In this document: positions 17,706 through 27,332 of the stretch, piece by piece
Position numbering within the stretch: the stretch's first letter is position 1
Layout of the letters: every line of letters starts with the position of its first letter
NCBI GenBank assembly: GCA_963785755.1
Contig: CAWAXG010000039.1
Span: forward strand, 186,001 to 250,000
Source: JACCXG01 sp963785755
GTDB lineage: Bacteria > Acidobacteriota > Vicinamibacteria > Vicinamibacterales > 2-12-FULL-66-21
Length of the DNA: 64,000 bases
Direction of reading: 5' to 3'
The notes under the pieces: model-generated
What the model was told of the DNA's origin: nothing
The model's database searches: none
What the model saw: the letters and a program-made list of their open reading frames with translations, nothing else
Translations under genes and position numbers: made by a program

Positions 17706-18713
17706 ATGATTGCCATCGAGATCACCAGCTTCGGGGACCCTGAAGTCCTTCGCCCGGTCGAGCGGCCCGTGCCCGAGCCGGGGACGAACGAGGTCCTGGT
17801 CCGCGTTCATGCGGCCGGCGTGAATCGGCCCGACATTCTGCAGCGATTGGGACACTACCCACCGCCGCCGGGAGCATCGGACATTCCGGGGCTGGAATTG
17901 TCCGGCACGGTCGAACGGATTGGTCCAGTCCTCGAAGGCGAGACGGAGCGCTGGGGGCCAGGAGATCGCGTCTGCGCGCTCGTGGCCGGTGGCGGATACG
18001 CGGAATGGGCAGCCGTCCCGTCACGTCAATGCCTGCCTGTCCCGCCGGGCATCGACATGATTCACGCGGCAGCGATCCCCGAAACCTACTTCACCGTCTG
18101 GACGAACCTGTTCCAGCGCGCGCAGCTGGCGACGGGCGAATCCGTGCTCGTGCACGGCGGATCCAGCGGGATCGGCACGACCGCCATTCAGCTGGCGCGC
18201 GCCTTCGGAGCTGTCGTCTACGCGACCGCCGGATCGGATGAGAAATGCGGCGCATGCGAGCGGCTCGGAGCGGCCGCCGCCATCAACTACCGGACGACGG
18301 ATTTCGTGCAGGCCATCGCCGATCTGACCTCGGGCCTCGGCGTCAATGTCATCCTCGACATCATCGGCGGCGACTACCTCGAGCGGAACCTGAATGCGCT
18401 GTCGTTCGAGGGACGGCTGATACAGATCGGCCTGCAGGGCGGTGCGAAAAGCAGCATCAATCTCTCGACGCTGATGCGGCGGCGCCTGACGCTCACCGGC
18501 TCGACGCTGCGGACCCGCTCGGTCGCAGAGAAGGCCGCGATCGCACGCGACCTCGAACAGCACGTGTGGCCGCTGCTGGCGTCGGACATCGTCCGTCCCG
18601 TGGTCGACCGGACCCTGCCGCTCAGCGAAGCCGCGGAGGCACACCGCCTGCTCGAGTCAGGTGCGGTGATTGGAAAAATCGTGCTGACGACGCCGGCGCT
18701 CGCGAACAGTTAG
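17706..18713 (+). CDS. NAD(P)H:quinone oxidoreductase / zinc-independent alcohol dehydrogenase (PIG3-like)
   Basis: A 335-aa medium-chain reductase. It opens MIAIEITSFGDPEVLRPVERP and has the VRVHAAGVNRPDILQRLGHYPP block typical of the quinone reductase/TP53I3 branch, ending the N-terminal GroES-like domain. The nucleotide site is HGGSSGIGTTAIQLARAFGA (about residues 149-168). No zinc-ligand cysteine pattern is seen. The enzyme probably reduces quinones or enones with NADPH. The ATG at 17706 follows directly after the GC-hairpin repeat (AGCAATAAAACA). Its stop codon overlaps that of the minus-strand neighbour by 4 nt. Confidence 0.85.
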   Translation: MIAIEITSFGDPEVLRPVERPVPEPGTNEVLVRVHAAGVNRPDILQRLGHYPPPPGASDIPGLELSGTVERIGPVLEGETERWGPGDRVCALVAGGGYAEWAAVPSRQCLPVPPGIDMIHAAAIPETYFTVWTNLFQRAQLATGESVLVHGGSSGIGTTAIQLARAFGAVVYATAGSDEKCGACERLGAAAAINYRTTDFVQAIADLTSGLGVNVILDIIGGDYLERNLNALSFEGRLIQIGLQGGAKSSINLSTLMRRRLTLTGSTLRTRSVAEKAAIARDLEQHVWPLLASDIVRPVVDRTLPLSEAAEAHRLLESGAVIGKIVLTTPALANS

Positions 18714-19096
18714 TCGCGATCGCGCTTGCGCGCGTACCAACCGATCAGCGCCAGCCAGAATGCCGCATGACAGCAGACCAGTATGGCAAGCGGCAGTCGA
18801 TCGCTCGGCGCCGTATTCCGCGGGAGCATCGTCCAGTAGAGCGACTGGATCGAGACGAGGGCATTGAGCACGACCGCGGTGGCGGAGGCCGGGGGAGCAA
18901 CAGGCGCCCCGACCAGGAGCATCCAGCCCGCTGCCCCGCAGACGATCGTCGACAAGCCATGAACCGCGAGCTCGGCTACCGCCATCCCGCCGCGGCGGCC
19001 CATGGATGGCAGCACCAGCTGGAGCTCGGTGGCGAACGTCATGGGCACCCACGCAAGCAGGTACGCGCTCAGCAGCAGAACCCACCCTCTCGGCAT
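18710..19096 (-). CDS. Small hypothetical membrane protein, about four transmembrane segments
   Basis: A 128-aa protein that starts MPRGWVLLLSAYLLAWVPMTF and shows four hydrophobic stretches (about 5-28, 40-63, 72-90 and 102-120), ending in a short charged tail ARKRDRD. This composition and the positive tail suggest a four-helix inner-membrane protein. I do not recognise the family. It sits between the quinone reductase (convergent, 4-nt overlap) and the divergent PadR gene. The frame avoids stops throughout, and no competing plus-strand gene is plausible. Confidence 0.55.
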   Translation of the reverse strand: MPRGWVLLLSAYLLAWVPMTFATELQLVLPSMGRRGGMAVAELAVHGLSTIVCGAAGWMLLVGAPVAPPASATAVVLNALVSIQSLYWTMLPRNTAPSDRLPLAILVCCHAAFWLALIGWYARKRDRD

Positions 19097-19184
19097 TATT
19101 CGGAAGGTTCGCGCTCCAGACGTTGACGAACGCGTTCGTCCCGAAGCGAACCAGGCGCTTCAATCACGAACGAATTGTACCTGC

Positions 19185-19214
19185 TTGCGCATCTATGTGC
19201 CCGAAGCATATAGT
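19185..19214 (+). promoter_or_regulatory. Candidate promoter of the first PadR-ADOP operon
   Basis: TTGCGC at 19185-19190 and TATAGT at 19209-19214, spacing 18 bp. The predicted transcription start (near 19221) is only about six bases before the PadR ATG at 19227, so the message would be nearly leaderless. The AT-rich stretch around TATAGTTTATGAATA is also a plausible PadR autoregulatory site. Confidence 0.4.
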
Positions 19215-19226
19215 TTATGAATACAC

Positions 19227-19589
19227 ATGCCAGATCGCCTCAACCTTTCGGCATTTCTGCCGCTGACGCCCGTCTCGTTCGAGATTCTGCTGGCCCTGGC
19301 CGGCGGCGAACAGCACGGCTATGCCGTGATGCTGGACGTCGAGCGGCGGACCGGCGGCACGATCAGCCTGCACGCCGGATCGCTCTATCGCGCGCTCAAC
19401 CGCCTCCTCGAGGCGGGCCTGATCGAAGAGCTGGACGAGCGTCCCGATCCAGAGGATGACGACGAGCGGCGGCGCTACTACAGACTGACGCGCAAAGGAC
19501 TCGACGTCGCGCGCGGCGAGGCGCGGCGGCTCGAACGCCAGGTGGAAGCCGCGCGGCAGCGCCGCCTGCTGCCGGGAGGGAACGCGTGA
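19227..19589 (+). CDS. PadR family transcriptional regulator
   Basis: A 120-aa winged-helix regulator. Its N-terminal HTH (TPVSFEILLALAGGEQHGYAVMLDVERRTGG) and the LHAGSLYRALNRLLEAGLIEEL recognition helix and wing are the PadR signature. The C-terminal helix (YRLTRKGLDVARGEARRLE) forms the dimer interface. It overlaps the following ADOP permease gene by 4 nt (GTGA), so the regulator and its probable target are translationally coupled. PadR proteins repress such exporters until an inducer binds; the inducer here is unknown. The N-terminal run of uncharged residues is normal for the subfamily. Confidence 0.9.
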   Translation: MPDRLNLSAFLPLTPVSFEILLALAGGEQHGYAVMLDVERRTGGTISLHAGSLYRALNRLLEAGLIEELDERPDPEDDDERRRYYRLTRKGLDVARGEARRLERQVEAARQRRLLPGGNA

Positions 19590-22314
19590 TCGTCGAGCGC
19601 GCGTACGCGCTGCTCCTGCTCGCCTTCCCGCGCCAGTTCCGCGCCCGCTACGGCCCGCCGATGCGTCAGATATTCCGGGAGCGCTATGCCGCCGCGGCCG
19701 CCAGCGGCCGCCGCGGCCCGTTCCTGGCCGGCACGCTCATCGACGTGCTCGGCAACGCGGCGCTCGAGCGGGGCGCGGCGGTGCGCCGGTGGCTGTTGTT
19801 TCCCAATTTTCATGAGCAGCTCGCGCGACACGAGCAGGAGCGACGACACATGGGCTGGCAGGGCCTGAGGATGGATCTGCGTTACGCATTGCGGACGTTC
19901 GCGCGAACGCCGGTCTTCACCGTTCTGACCGTACTGACGCTCGCCCTCGGCATCGGCGCCAACAGCGCGATCTTCACGGTCGTGCACAGCGTGCTGCTCA
20001 AGCCGCTGCCCTACGCCAATCCCGATCGACTCCTGATGGTCTGGAACGACAACACGCGCGAGGGCGTCCGCCACTATCCGATGTCGCCGGCCAACGCCCT
20101 CGACGTGAAGGCGGCGACGCGCACCCTCCAACAGGTTGAAGTGATGTACTCCTTCCTCATCTCGCAGACGATGCGGACGGATGCGGGCACCGAGCAGCTG
20201 ACCGCCGCGGGCACCTCACCGGGAATTTTCTCGCTCCTGGGCCGCCAGGCCGCGATCGGGCGGACGATGCAGCCAGGGGATCCCGCCGGCGTCATGGTCC
20301 TCAGCGATGGATTCTGGCGGCGGCGGTTCGGCGGCGATACCGGCGTCGTCGGCCGGCAGATGAACATCGATGGCCGGCCGGCTGTCGTCCTTGGCGTCAT
20401 GCCTCCCGACTTCCACTTTCCGCTGAAGTCGATGCTCGGCCCGAGCGGGTTTTCGGCCTCCGTGGCGCCCGATGCCTGGATGCCAATCGACACGACCGAT
20501 TTCCGGTTCTCACAGAACGGCGCTCCGGTGCGCACGACGCACTATCTCGGAGTTCTCGGGCGGCTCGCGCCCGACGCAACGGTCGAGCAGGCGCGGCACG
20601 AGATCTCCGGGATCATCGGCCGGCTCGAGCAGCAGTACCCGGAGGTGAACCGCGGTCTCGGGACGAATGTCGTCGCGCTCCACGAGCAGGCCGTCGGACG
20701 CGTACGTCCCGCGCTCGTGCTGCTCCTGGCGGGCGTCGGGTTCGTGCTGCTGATCGCCTGCGTCAACGTCGCCAATCTGCTGCTCGCCCGCAGCGTCGCC
20801 CGCCAGAAGGAAATCGCCGTCCGCACCGCGCTCGGGGCGGGACGGAGCGCGGCTGCTCGCGCAGATGCTCGCCGAGAGTCTTCTTGCTCTCGAGTGCGGG
20901 CGGAATCCTCGGCCTCGGGTTCGTGTGGATCGGTGTGCGGCTGTTGGTTGCGATGGCGCCACCGGAGCTGCCGCGTCTGAACGAAGTGCGTCCGGACATC
21001 ACCATCGTGATGTTCACGGCGGCGATCTCGGCGCTCGCCGGCGTTTTCGTGGGAATCGTGCCGGCGATCGCAGCCGCTCGAGGGAACGTGCAGGCCGCGC
21101 TCAAGGACGCGGCGCGGGGCGTCGCTGGAGGCGCGGTGCGGCAGCGGATTCGCGCCGCGCTCGTCATCGGCGAGGTCGCGCTGGCAGTCATGCTGACGGT
21201 CGGCGCCGGACTCCTGCTGCGAAGCTTCGTGACCCTGCTTTCGGTCGATCCCGGCTTCCGCGCCGAGAACCTGCTCACGCTGCAGATCAGCATTCCGAAC
21301 CGGCTGACCACGCCAGACGCCAGGCGCTCGTTCTACGCGTCGCTGTTCGAGCGCATCGACGCGATGCCGGGCGTCATCGCGGCCGGTGGCACCACGCGAC
21401 TGCCGCTCGGCAGCACCAACGTCAGCACGCGGGTGATGATCGACGGACGGAACATGACGCCGGCGGAAATGCCCGAAGTCGAGATGCGACGCGCCGTACA
21501 CGACTATTTTGCGGCGATGGGGATGCCGATCCTGCGCGGCCGGACGTTCAGCGCCGAGGATGGACCGACCACGCAGCCGGTCGCCGTCATCAATCAGACC
21601 ATGGCCCGCCGGATCTGGCCGAACGAGGATCCCGTCGGCAAGCGATTCAAGATGGGCGCGAATCCGCAGACGCCCTGGAGCACGGTGATCGGCGTCGTCG
21701 GGGATCTTCGACACGAGCGGCTCGAGGCCGAGCCCGCCGCCGAGTTCTACATCTGGTACCGTCAAGGACCGCCCGTCAACCCGTTCCTGGTGGTGCGCAC
21801 GCAGAGCGATCCGGCGGCCCTGGCCGAGTCGCTGCGCGCCGAGCTCAAGTCGCTCGAAAAGGATATGACCGTCTACGACATGAGGACGATGAACGACGTG
21901 CGCTCCGCGTCGGTTGCCGAGCGGAAGTTCATTCTCGTGCTCGCAGGCGCGTTCGGTGTCCTCGCGTTGATGCTGGCGGCTATCGGCGTCTACGGCGTCA
22001 TGGCTCTCGTGGTCAGCGAGCGCACGCAGGAAATGGGGATCCGCCTGGCCCTTGGAGCCGAGCCGCTCCAGGTCGTGACGCTCGTGGCCCGTCAGGGCCT
22101 CACACTGGCTGGATGCGGCATCGTGCTCGGGCTTGCCATTTCGCTCGCACTGACGCCACTGATGTCGGGGCAGCTGTACGGTGTCGGGCACAGCGACCCG
22201 ATCACCCTGGCGGCAGTCCCCGCGGCCCTGCTCGCAATCGCGCTGCTGGCCTGCATAGTGCCAGCCCGCCGGGCGATGCGCGTGGATCCTGTGACGGCGC
22301 TGCGGTACGAATGA
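19586..22314 (+). CDS. ADOP-type ABC transporter permease (MacB/FtsX-like), two small frameshifts
   Basis: A long permease of the Acidobacteria-type ADOP family: an N-terminal extension (PRQFRARYGPPMRQIF), then two halves each with MacB periplasmic and FtsX membrane parts. The first begins LRYALRTFARTPVFTVLTVL and LALGIGANSAIFTVVHSVLL, followed by the conserved VGFVLLIACVNVANLLLARS. The start is GTG overlapping the PadR stop. Near 20849 (AGCGCGGCTG) and 20883 (CTTCTTGCTC) the frame shifts twice by one extra base; with both removed the protein reads GAGRSRLLAQMLAESLLLSSAGGILG and continues in frame to the stop at 22314. The ending TLAAVPAALLAIALLACIVPARR is typical. Its likely function is export of an unknown substrate or signalling. 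Confidence 0.8.
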
Positions 22315-22367
22315 CGTTCGCGCAACGCCCCTAATCGGCTGACGAACGCGCTACCGCGCTGCACGAC

Positions 22368-22444
22368 GGACACGAAGGCACGGCGGCACGACGGTAACGG
22401 TTCAAGGATCCTTCGTGACTTCGTGACGTCGTGGGCTTCGTGCC
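22368..22444. repeat. Imperfect inverted octad repeat (CACGAAGG-type) between convergent genes
   Basis: The left arm (ACACGAAG, GCACGGCG, GCACGACG; 22368-22394) faces a right arm (CTTCGTGA, CTTCGTGA, CGTCGTGG, GCTTCGTG; 22410-22444) around a spacer containing GGATCC. It could fold into a long hairpin. It lies 54 bp after the ADOP stop and 89 bp before the parE stop, so it may act as a two-way terminator. No U-tract is seen. Confidence 0.55.
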
Positions 22445-22532
22445 GCGCGAAGCGCAATTCGTGTTTTCTGAGCCGTGGCCGATCGGGCGATTGAGTTGGC
22501 AGTTCTCACGCTACGTTTTCTTGGGGACCCTG

Positions 22533-24447
22533 CTAGACGTCGAGCTCTTCGGCCTCTTCCGCGCGTTCCATGATGAAGCGGAATCGCGCGGAGGGATCTT
22601 TTCCCATCAGCTCGTTGATGACCCTGTCGGTCACGATCTGATCGGAGATCTCGACGCGCAGCAGCCGTCTGGTCCGCGGGTTCAGCGTGGTCTCCCACAA
22701 CACCTTCGGCATCATCTCTCCCAGCCCTTTGAACCGCGTAATCTCCGGGTTGGCGCGGCCGTTGCCGTGGAGCTTGAGCAGCCGATCGCGGTGCGCGTCA
22801 TCCAGCGCCCAGAAGGTCTCCTTGCCGATGTCGATCCGGTAGAGCGGAGGCTGAGCGAGGAACACCCGGCCGGACATGATCAGCCCCGGCATGTGCCGGT
22901 AGATGAACGTCATGAGCAGGGTGGCGATGTGATGGCCGTCCGAATCCGCGTCGGCGAGGATGATGACGCGGCCGTAGCGGAGCCGGGTGAGGTCGAAGTT
23001 CTTCCCCAGCCCGCATCCGAGAGCCGTGACCAGATCGGACAGCTCCTTGTTCTCCAGGACCTTTGCCACCGACACGCTCTCGGTGTTCAGCACCTTGCCG
23101 CGGAGCGGCAGGATCGCCTGACGCGAGCGATCGCGTCCCTGTTTGGCCGAGCCGCCGGCTGAATCTCCTTCGACGATGAAGAGCTCGCTGTCGTCGCGGC
23201 CCGCCGACGTACAGTCACTGAGCTTGCCGGGCAGCGTGAGGCGGCTCGACGTCGGACCCTTGCGCGCGACTTCCTGCTGGGCGGCCCGGCTCGCCTCGCG
23301 GGCGCGGGCCGCGAGGATGATGCGCGCGACGATCGATTCGGCGACGCTGATGTTCGTGTTGAGCCAGTGCTCGAGCGCCGGCCGCACCTGCGAATCCACC
23401 GCGGACAGCACTTCCGGATTGTTCAGCCGGTCCTTGGTCTGGCCCTGGAACTGCGGATCCTGCACGAAGACGCTGAGCACGCCGACGAGCCCCTCGCGGA
23501 TGTCCTCCGCGGTCAGGGTCACGCCCTTCGGCGAGAGATTGTGGGTGTCGATGAAATTGCGCACGGCCTTGCCGAGACCCGCGCGAAACCCGTTCTCGTG
23601 CGTGCCGCCTGACCCGGTGGGAATGCCGTTCACATAGCTGCGGACGTGTTCGTCGGTCGATTGCGTCCACTGCAGCGCGAGATCGAGCCGGATGCCGCTC
23701 TCGTCGCTTTCCTTGGAAATCGTGAACAGCGCGTCGTGAACGGCGATTGCTGCACGCTCCTGCAGAATCTTCTTCAGGTAATCGGCCAGGCCTTCGGTCT
23801 GCTGGAACACCGCGCGCTCGCCGCGGCCTTCATCCTCGAACGTGATCTTGACGCCCTTGTGCAGGTAGCTCGAGATCTCCAGCCGCTGGCGGATCAGATC
23901 GGCGTCGAATTCCACCTTCGGGAAAATCGTCGAATCCGGCCGGAAGAACACCGTCGTCCCCGAGCCGCGCGCAGCTCCCTGCTTGGTCAGCTGGCCGACG
24001 GTCTGCCCCTGCTTGAACTTCATCTGCCACTGGGCGCCGTCACGCCGCACCGTCGCGACGAGCTCTTTCGAGAGCGCGTTGACGACGCTCGCGCCGACGC
24101 CGTGGAGTCCACCGGCAGTCTTGTAACTGTCGTGCTCGAACTTCCCGCCGGCATGCAGCGTCGAGAAGATCACCTCGAGCGCGCTCTTCTTCGTCTTGGG
24201 ATGCTTGTCGACCGGTATGCCCCGGCCATCGTCGGCAACCGTGATGGAGGCGCCGTCCTCGTGCAGCGTGACGGAGATGTTCGAGGCATATCCGTTCATT
24301 GCCTCGTCGACGGAATTGTCGAGAATCTCCCAGACCAGGTGGTGCAGACCGGCGGCGCCTACGCCACCGATGTACATGCCGGGCCGCTTGCGAACCGGCT
24401 CGAGGCCCTTCGAGGACCGTGATGTCTTTTGCTGTGTAAGTGGCCAT
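22533..24447 (-). CDS. parE: Type IIA topoisomerase subunit B, ParE-type (one-base frameshift near 24406)
   Basis: A 637-aa subunit with GHKL ATPase (EILDNSVDEAMNG, DDGRGIPV, TAGGLHGVGASVVNALS), transducer and TOPRIM parts (EGDSAGGSAK, DADSDGHHIATLL). The motifs DADSDG and LAQPPLYRIDIGKETFWAL match ParE rather than GyrB (GyrB normally has DADVDG). ParC/ParE decatenate daughter chromosomes; a ParC-like gene lies 8 kb away on the same strand. The start is the ATG at 24445-24447 (MATYTAKDITVLEG). An extra base in the CCC at 24406-24408 (GGG on the coding strand) shifts the frame; removing it gives VLEGLEPVRKRPGMYIGG. Everything after the shift is intact to the stop at 22533. Confidence 0.85.
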
Positions 24448-24550
24448 TCTTGGAAGGAGTTCCGCGATTTTAGCATGCCCGATCCGACCGCTGTTGTTCG
24501 ACAGGAGGATGCATCTCCTCCCTGCTCAACGTGAACACAGGCGGCGGGCG

Positions 24551-24556
24551 TAGAAT
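24551..24556 (+). promoter_or_regulatory. -10 element TAGAAT for the DUF4159 gene
   Basis: TAGAAT lies 10 bp before the GTG at 24567, so the predicted transcript begins only about 3-5 nt before that codon. This would make the message almost leaderless, although GAGGAAC between them could also be a ribosome-binding site. No -35 hexamer is convincing. Confidence 0.35.
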
Positions 24557-24566
24557 ACGAGGAACG

Positions 24567-25388
24567 GTGGAACGCCGACTTCGATTGACGATTCTCGCGG
24601 TGATCGCGGCGCTCGCCATCGGAGCGGTCGCGGAGGCTCAGCGTCGCGGGCGTGGATTCGGTTATTACCTCCGTACGCCGACACCGCAGAGCTTCGACGG
24701 CAGCTTCAACTTCTGCCGCGTGATGACGTCGTACAGCACCATGGGTCGCGGCGACGGCTGGATGGTCGATTATCCTCGCGCCGACATCAACCTTTCGATC
24801 CGCCTCTCCGAGCTCACCAAAACGCAGATCAGTCTCGCCGACGCCGGCGAACCGAATCACCTCGTCGTGCGGCTGACCGACCCCGAGCTGTTCCAGTGCC
24901 CGTTCATCATGATGACGGAAGTGGGCAACGCGTACTTCGAGCCGGAAGATGCGCAGCGGCTCCGTGAGTACCTGATGAAGGGCGGCTTCCTCTGGGCGGA
25001 TGACTTCTGGGGCAGCTATGCCTGGGCGCACTTCGAATCCGAGCTCTCGAAGGTTCTGCCACCGTCGGAGTTCCAGTTGAAGGAGCTCACGATCGATCAT
25101 CCGATCTTTCGATCGCAGTTCGTGATGAAGCGCGTACCCCAGATTCCGTCGATCAATTTCTGGGCGCGCAGCGGTGGCGGCACGTCGGAGCAAGGGTCGG
25201 ACAGCGCGGTGCCGCGCGCGATCGGCGTAACCGACGCCGACGACCGCCTGGTCGTCCTCATCACGCACAACACCGACATCGGCGATTCGTGGGAGCGCGA
25301 GGCTGACGATCCCACCTACTTCTATACTTTCTCGGTGGAAGGGTACGCGTTCGGCATCAACGTCCTGTTGTATGCCATGGCGCACTAG
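24567..25388 (+). CDS. Exported DUF4159 domain protein
   Basis: A 273-aa protein with a signal peptide (VERRLRLTILAVIAALAIGA, cleaved near AEAQ). The core has NFCRVMTSYSTMGRGDGWMVDYPRADINLSIRLSELT, then EYLMKGGFLWADDFWG and the closing FSVEGYAFGINVLLYAMAH, all DUF4159 signatures. DUF4159 proteins are usually linked to MoxR ATPase and von Willebrand-domain clusters and have a glutamine-amidotransferase-like fold with no known activity. No such partner is nearby here. I prefer the GTG at 24567 over the open GTG at 24531 because GAGGAA precedes it and the signal peptide starts there. Confidence 0.8.
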   Translation: MERRLRLTILAVIAALAIGAVAEAQRRGRGFGYYLRTPTPQSFDGSFNFCRVMTSYSTMGRGDGWMVDYPRADINLSIRLSELTKTQISLADAGEPNHLVVRLTDPELFQCPFIMMTEVGNAYFEPEDAQRLREYLMKGGFLWADDFWGSYAWAHFESELSKVLPPSEFQLKELTIDHPIFRSQFVMKRVPQIPSINFWARSGGGTSEQGSDSAVPRAIGVTDADDRLVVLITHNTDIGDSWEREADDPTYFYTFSVEGYAFGINVLLYAMAH

Positions 25389-25420
25389 CGCCGCGAAGTG
25401 GGCGACCGCTGACCAGATAC

Positions 25421-25437
25421 GTTGGGAATTGGGAGTC
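25421..25437. repeat. Short G3N4 heptad arm (solo)
   Basis: GTTGGGAATTGGGAGTC matches the end of the heptad arms of the larger palindromic elements. It lies between the DUF4159 stop and the convergent DinB-family stop, 33 bp from each. No opposing arm is found. Confidence 0.5.
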
Positions 25438-25467
25438 TGTCTCCGGCTACGTTTTTCAGCAGCCTTG

Positions 25468-25974
25468 CTACCTGGACTGTGACAGCGCTTTCTTGGCGAA
25501 CGCGATCTGCCCCGAATGATACACGTCGTGCTGCGCGATGCCGTGGAGCAGAACGTAGTGCGTCACGCCCTGACCCGTTTCCCTCTCCCGCGGATCGTTG
25601 GTCGGCGTGAAGAGAGTGGCTTCAGGCAAGCGTTGGACGGCAGAGACGAGCGCGCGATGCGCCTCTTCGAGAGCGGCAACGGCTTCGCGCCACGCCTGCG
25701 CGCTGGGCTTTGGCGGGACCGGCCAGTCGCCCTCGGCAGGCAGGCCAGCCGGCGCGCCGCCGAGCCGGCGCCGCACCTCGTTCTTCCACGCGGTGATGTG
25801 CAGAACGAGCTGCCAGATCGTGTGCGCGCCCTCGTAAGGCCTGGCGGCGGCCTGGGTGTGATCGACCTCGGAGAGGATCTGCCGCAGCGGCGTCCCGTGC
25901 CAGGCGTCCCCCGCGTGTTCCCGATCGAGCTCGTCGACGATGCGGGTGATCTCGGTTTCGGCCGCACGCGTCAT
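25468..25974 (-). CDS. DinB family (four-helix bundle) protein
   Basis: A 168-aa DinB/YfiT-type protein. Family members carry a metal-binding triad of histidines. Here candidates are in the N-terminal half HTIWQLVLHITAWKNEV and in the C-terminal block LLHGIAQHDVYHSGQIAFAKKA, the usual DinB ending. Many members act as thiol-dependent S-transferases or detoxifying enzymes (bacillithiol or mycothiol type); the substrate here is unknown. It is unrelated to DNA polymerase IV, also called DinB, encoded at 45367. It is the downstream gene of a possible sucAB run, with 58 bp between. Confidence 0.75.
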   Translation of the reverse strand: MTRAAETEITRIVDELDREHAGDAWHGTPLRQILSEVDHTQAAARPYEGAHTIWQLVLHITAWKNEVRRRLGGAPAGLPAEGDWPVPPKPSAQAWREAVAALEEAHRALVSAVQRLPEATLFTPTNDPRERETGQGVTHYVLLHGIAQHDVYHSGQIAFAKKALSQSR

Positions 25975-26032
25975 TTCTTCACTCCAGTCTCGACTCCGGC
26001 CTCGTGTCCCGCGCAGTGGCGCATGCGACGCG

Positions 26033-27295
26033 TCAGTCCAGCAGCAACGCTCCCGGATCCTCCACGAGCTCCTTCACCCTGACGAGAAAGCGCACCGCCT
26101 CGGCGCCGTCGACGATGCGATGGTCGTAGGTCAGCGCGACATACATCATCGGCCGGACCTGCACCTGCTTGGCGACCGCGACCGGACGATCCTGGATCTT
26201 GTGCAGCCCCAGGATGCCGACCTGCGGTGGGTTCAAGATCGGCGTGCTGAGCAGCGAGCCGAAGACGCCGCCGTTCGTGATGGTGAACGTGCCGCCCTTG
26301 AGATCGGCGAGCGACAGGGTGCCGTCCTCCGCGCGCTTCGCGAAATCCCGGATCTGCCTCTCGATCGCCGCAAAGCTCAAACGATCGGCGTCACGAATCA
26401 CCGGCACGACGAGGCCTTCGCTGGCGCCTACCGCGACGCCGATGTCGTAATAGTGCTTCAGCACCATTTCGTCCCCCTGAATCTCGGCGTTGAGCCGGGG
26501 GAACGCGCGCAGGGCGCCGATCGATGCCTTGACGAAGAAGGACGCGATGCCGAGACCGACGCCGTGCTTCTCCTTGAATCCCTGTTTGTGACGTTCGCGC
26601 AGCGCCATGACCTCGGTCATGTCGACTTCGTTGAACGTGCTCAGCATCGCGGCGGTGCTCTGCGCCTCGACGAGCCGCTTGGCGATCGTCGCGCGCCGCT
26701 TGGACATGCGAACGCGCTCCTCGGTCCGGGTGCCTGGCTGCACCGGGACTTCGGCGACAGGCACGGAGGGCCGCGCGGCGACGGGGCGCGGCTCGGCGGC
26801 CGGCGCTGGCGTACGGGCTTCCGCGGCGGGCGCGGACGCGGCTTTCTCGACGTCGCGCTTCATCACCCGGCCGGCGTCGCCGGTGCCCTGGATCCGGGCC
26901 AGATCGACGTCGCTCTGCTCCGCGACTTTCCTGGCGGTTGGCGTCGCGCGCTGGCGCGAGCTCTCGGTCCGCGCCGGCGCCGCATCGCGGCTCGCCGGCG
27001 GCTCTTCACTCTTCGGCGCCTCCGCGGGCGCCGCCTCCGCCGCCGACTTCCCCTTCGCTGAGTCGTCTATGACCCCAAGCACCTCTCCGACCTTGACGTC
27101 GTCGCCGTCCTTGCGATCGATGCGGCTGAGCACACCGGCCTGCGGCGCGCCGACCTCGAGATCGACCTTGTCCGTCTCGAGCTCGACGACCGGATCGCCG
27201 GCGGCGACGAGGTCCCCTTCCTTGCGCAGCCATTTGGCGATGCGGGCATCGACAATCGACTCGCCAACTTCAGGTACGACAATGTTTGCGGACAT
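26033..27295 (-). CDS. sucB: Dihydrolipoamide succinyltransferase, E2 of 2-oxoglutarate dehydrogenase
   Basis: A 420-aa E2 subunit. The N-terminal lipoyl domain carries the lipoylated lysine at position 43 (ETDKVDLEV). A Pro/Ala-rich linker follows, then the peripheral E3/E1-binding domain (RATPTARKVAEQSDVDLARIQGTGDAGRVMKRDV). The catalytic domain ends with DHRIVDG (His392, Asp396). It transfers succinyl groups from E1 to CoA in the citric-acid cycle. It lies 37 bp downstream of sucA, on the same strand, as expected for an operon. No lpd (E3) gene is in the window. Confidence 0.93.
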   Translation of the reverse strand: MSANIVVPEVGESIVDARIAKWLRKEGDLVAAGDPVVELETDKVDLEVGAPQAGVLSRIDRKDGDDVKVGEVLGVIDDSAKGKSAAEAAPAEAPKSEEPPASRDAAPARTESSRQRATPTARKVAEQSDVDLARIQGTGDAGRVMKRDVEKAASAPAAEARTPAPAAEPRPVAARPSVPVAEVPVQPGTRTEERVRMSKRRATIAKRLVEAQSTAAMLSTFNEVDMTEVMALRERHKQGFKEKHGVGLGIASFFVKASIGALRAFPRLNAEIQGDEMVLKHYYDIGVAVGASEGLVVPVIRDADRLSFAAIERQIRDFAKRAEDGTLSLADLKGGTFTITNGGVFGSLLSTPILNPPQVGILGLHKIQDRPVAVAKQVQVRPMMYVALTYDHRIVDGAEAVRFLVRVKELVEDPGALLLD

Positions 27296-27332
27296 ATTCG
27301 TTGCTACTTGCGCCTTGTCCCTTGCGACTTGT

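Noticed and set aside
24448..25385. N-terminal 300-residue extension of the parE frame
   Set aside because: These residues lie antisense to the DUF4159 gene. The true ParE start MATYTAKDITVLEG is in the adjoining frame, joined by a one-base insertion.
25468..25974. Calling this DinB-family gene DNA polymerase IV
   Set aside because: The protein is the four-helix DinB/YfiT-type fold with conserved histidines; polymerase IV (Y family) is encoded at 45367.
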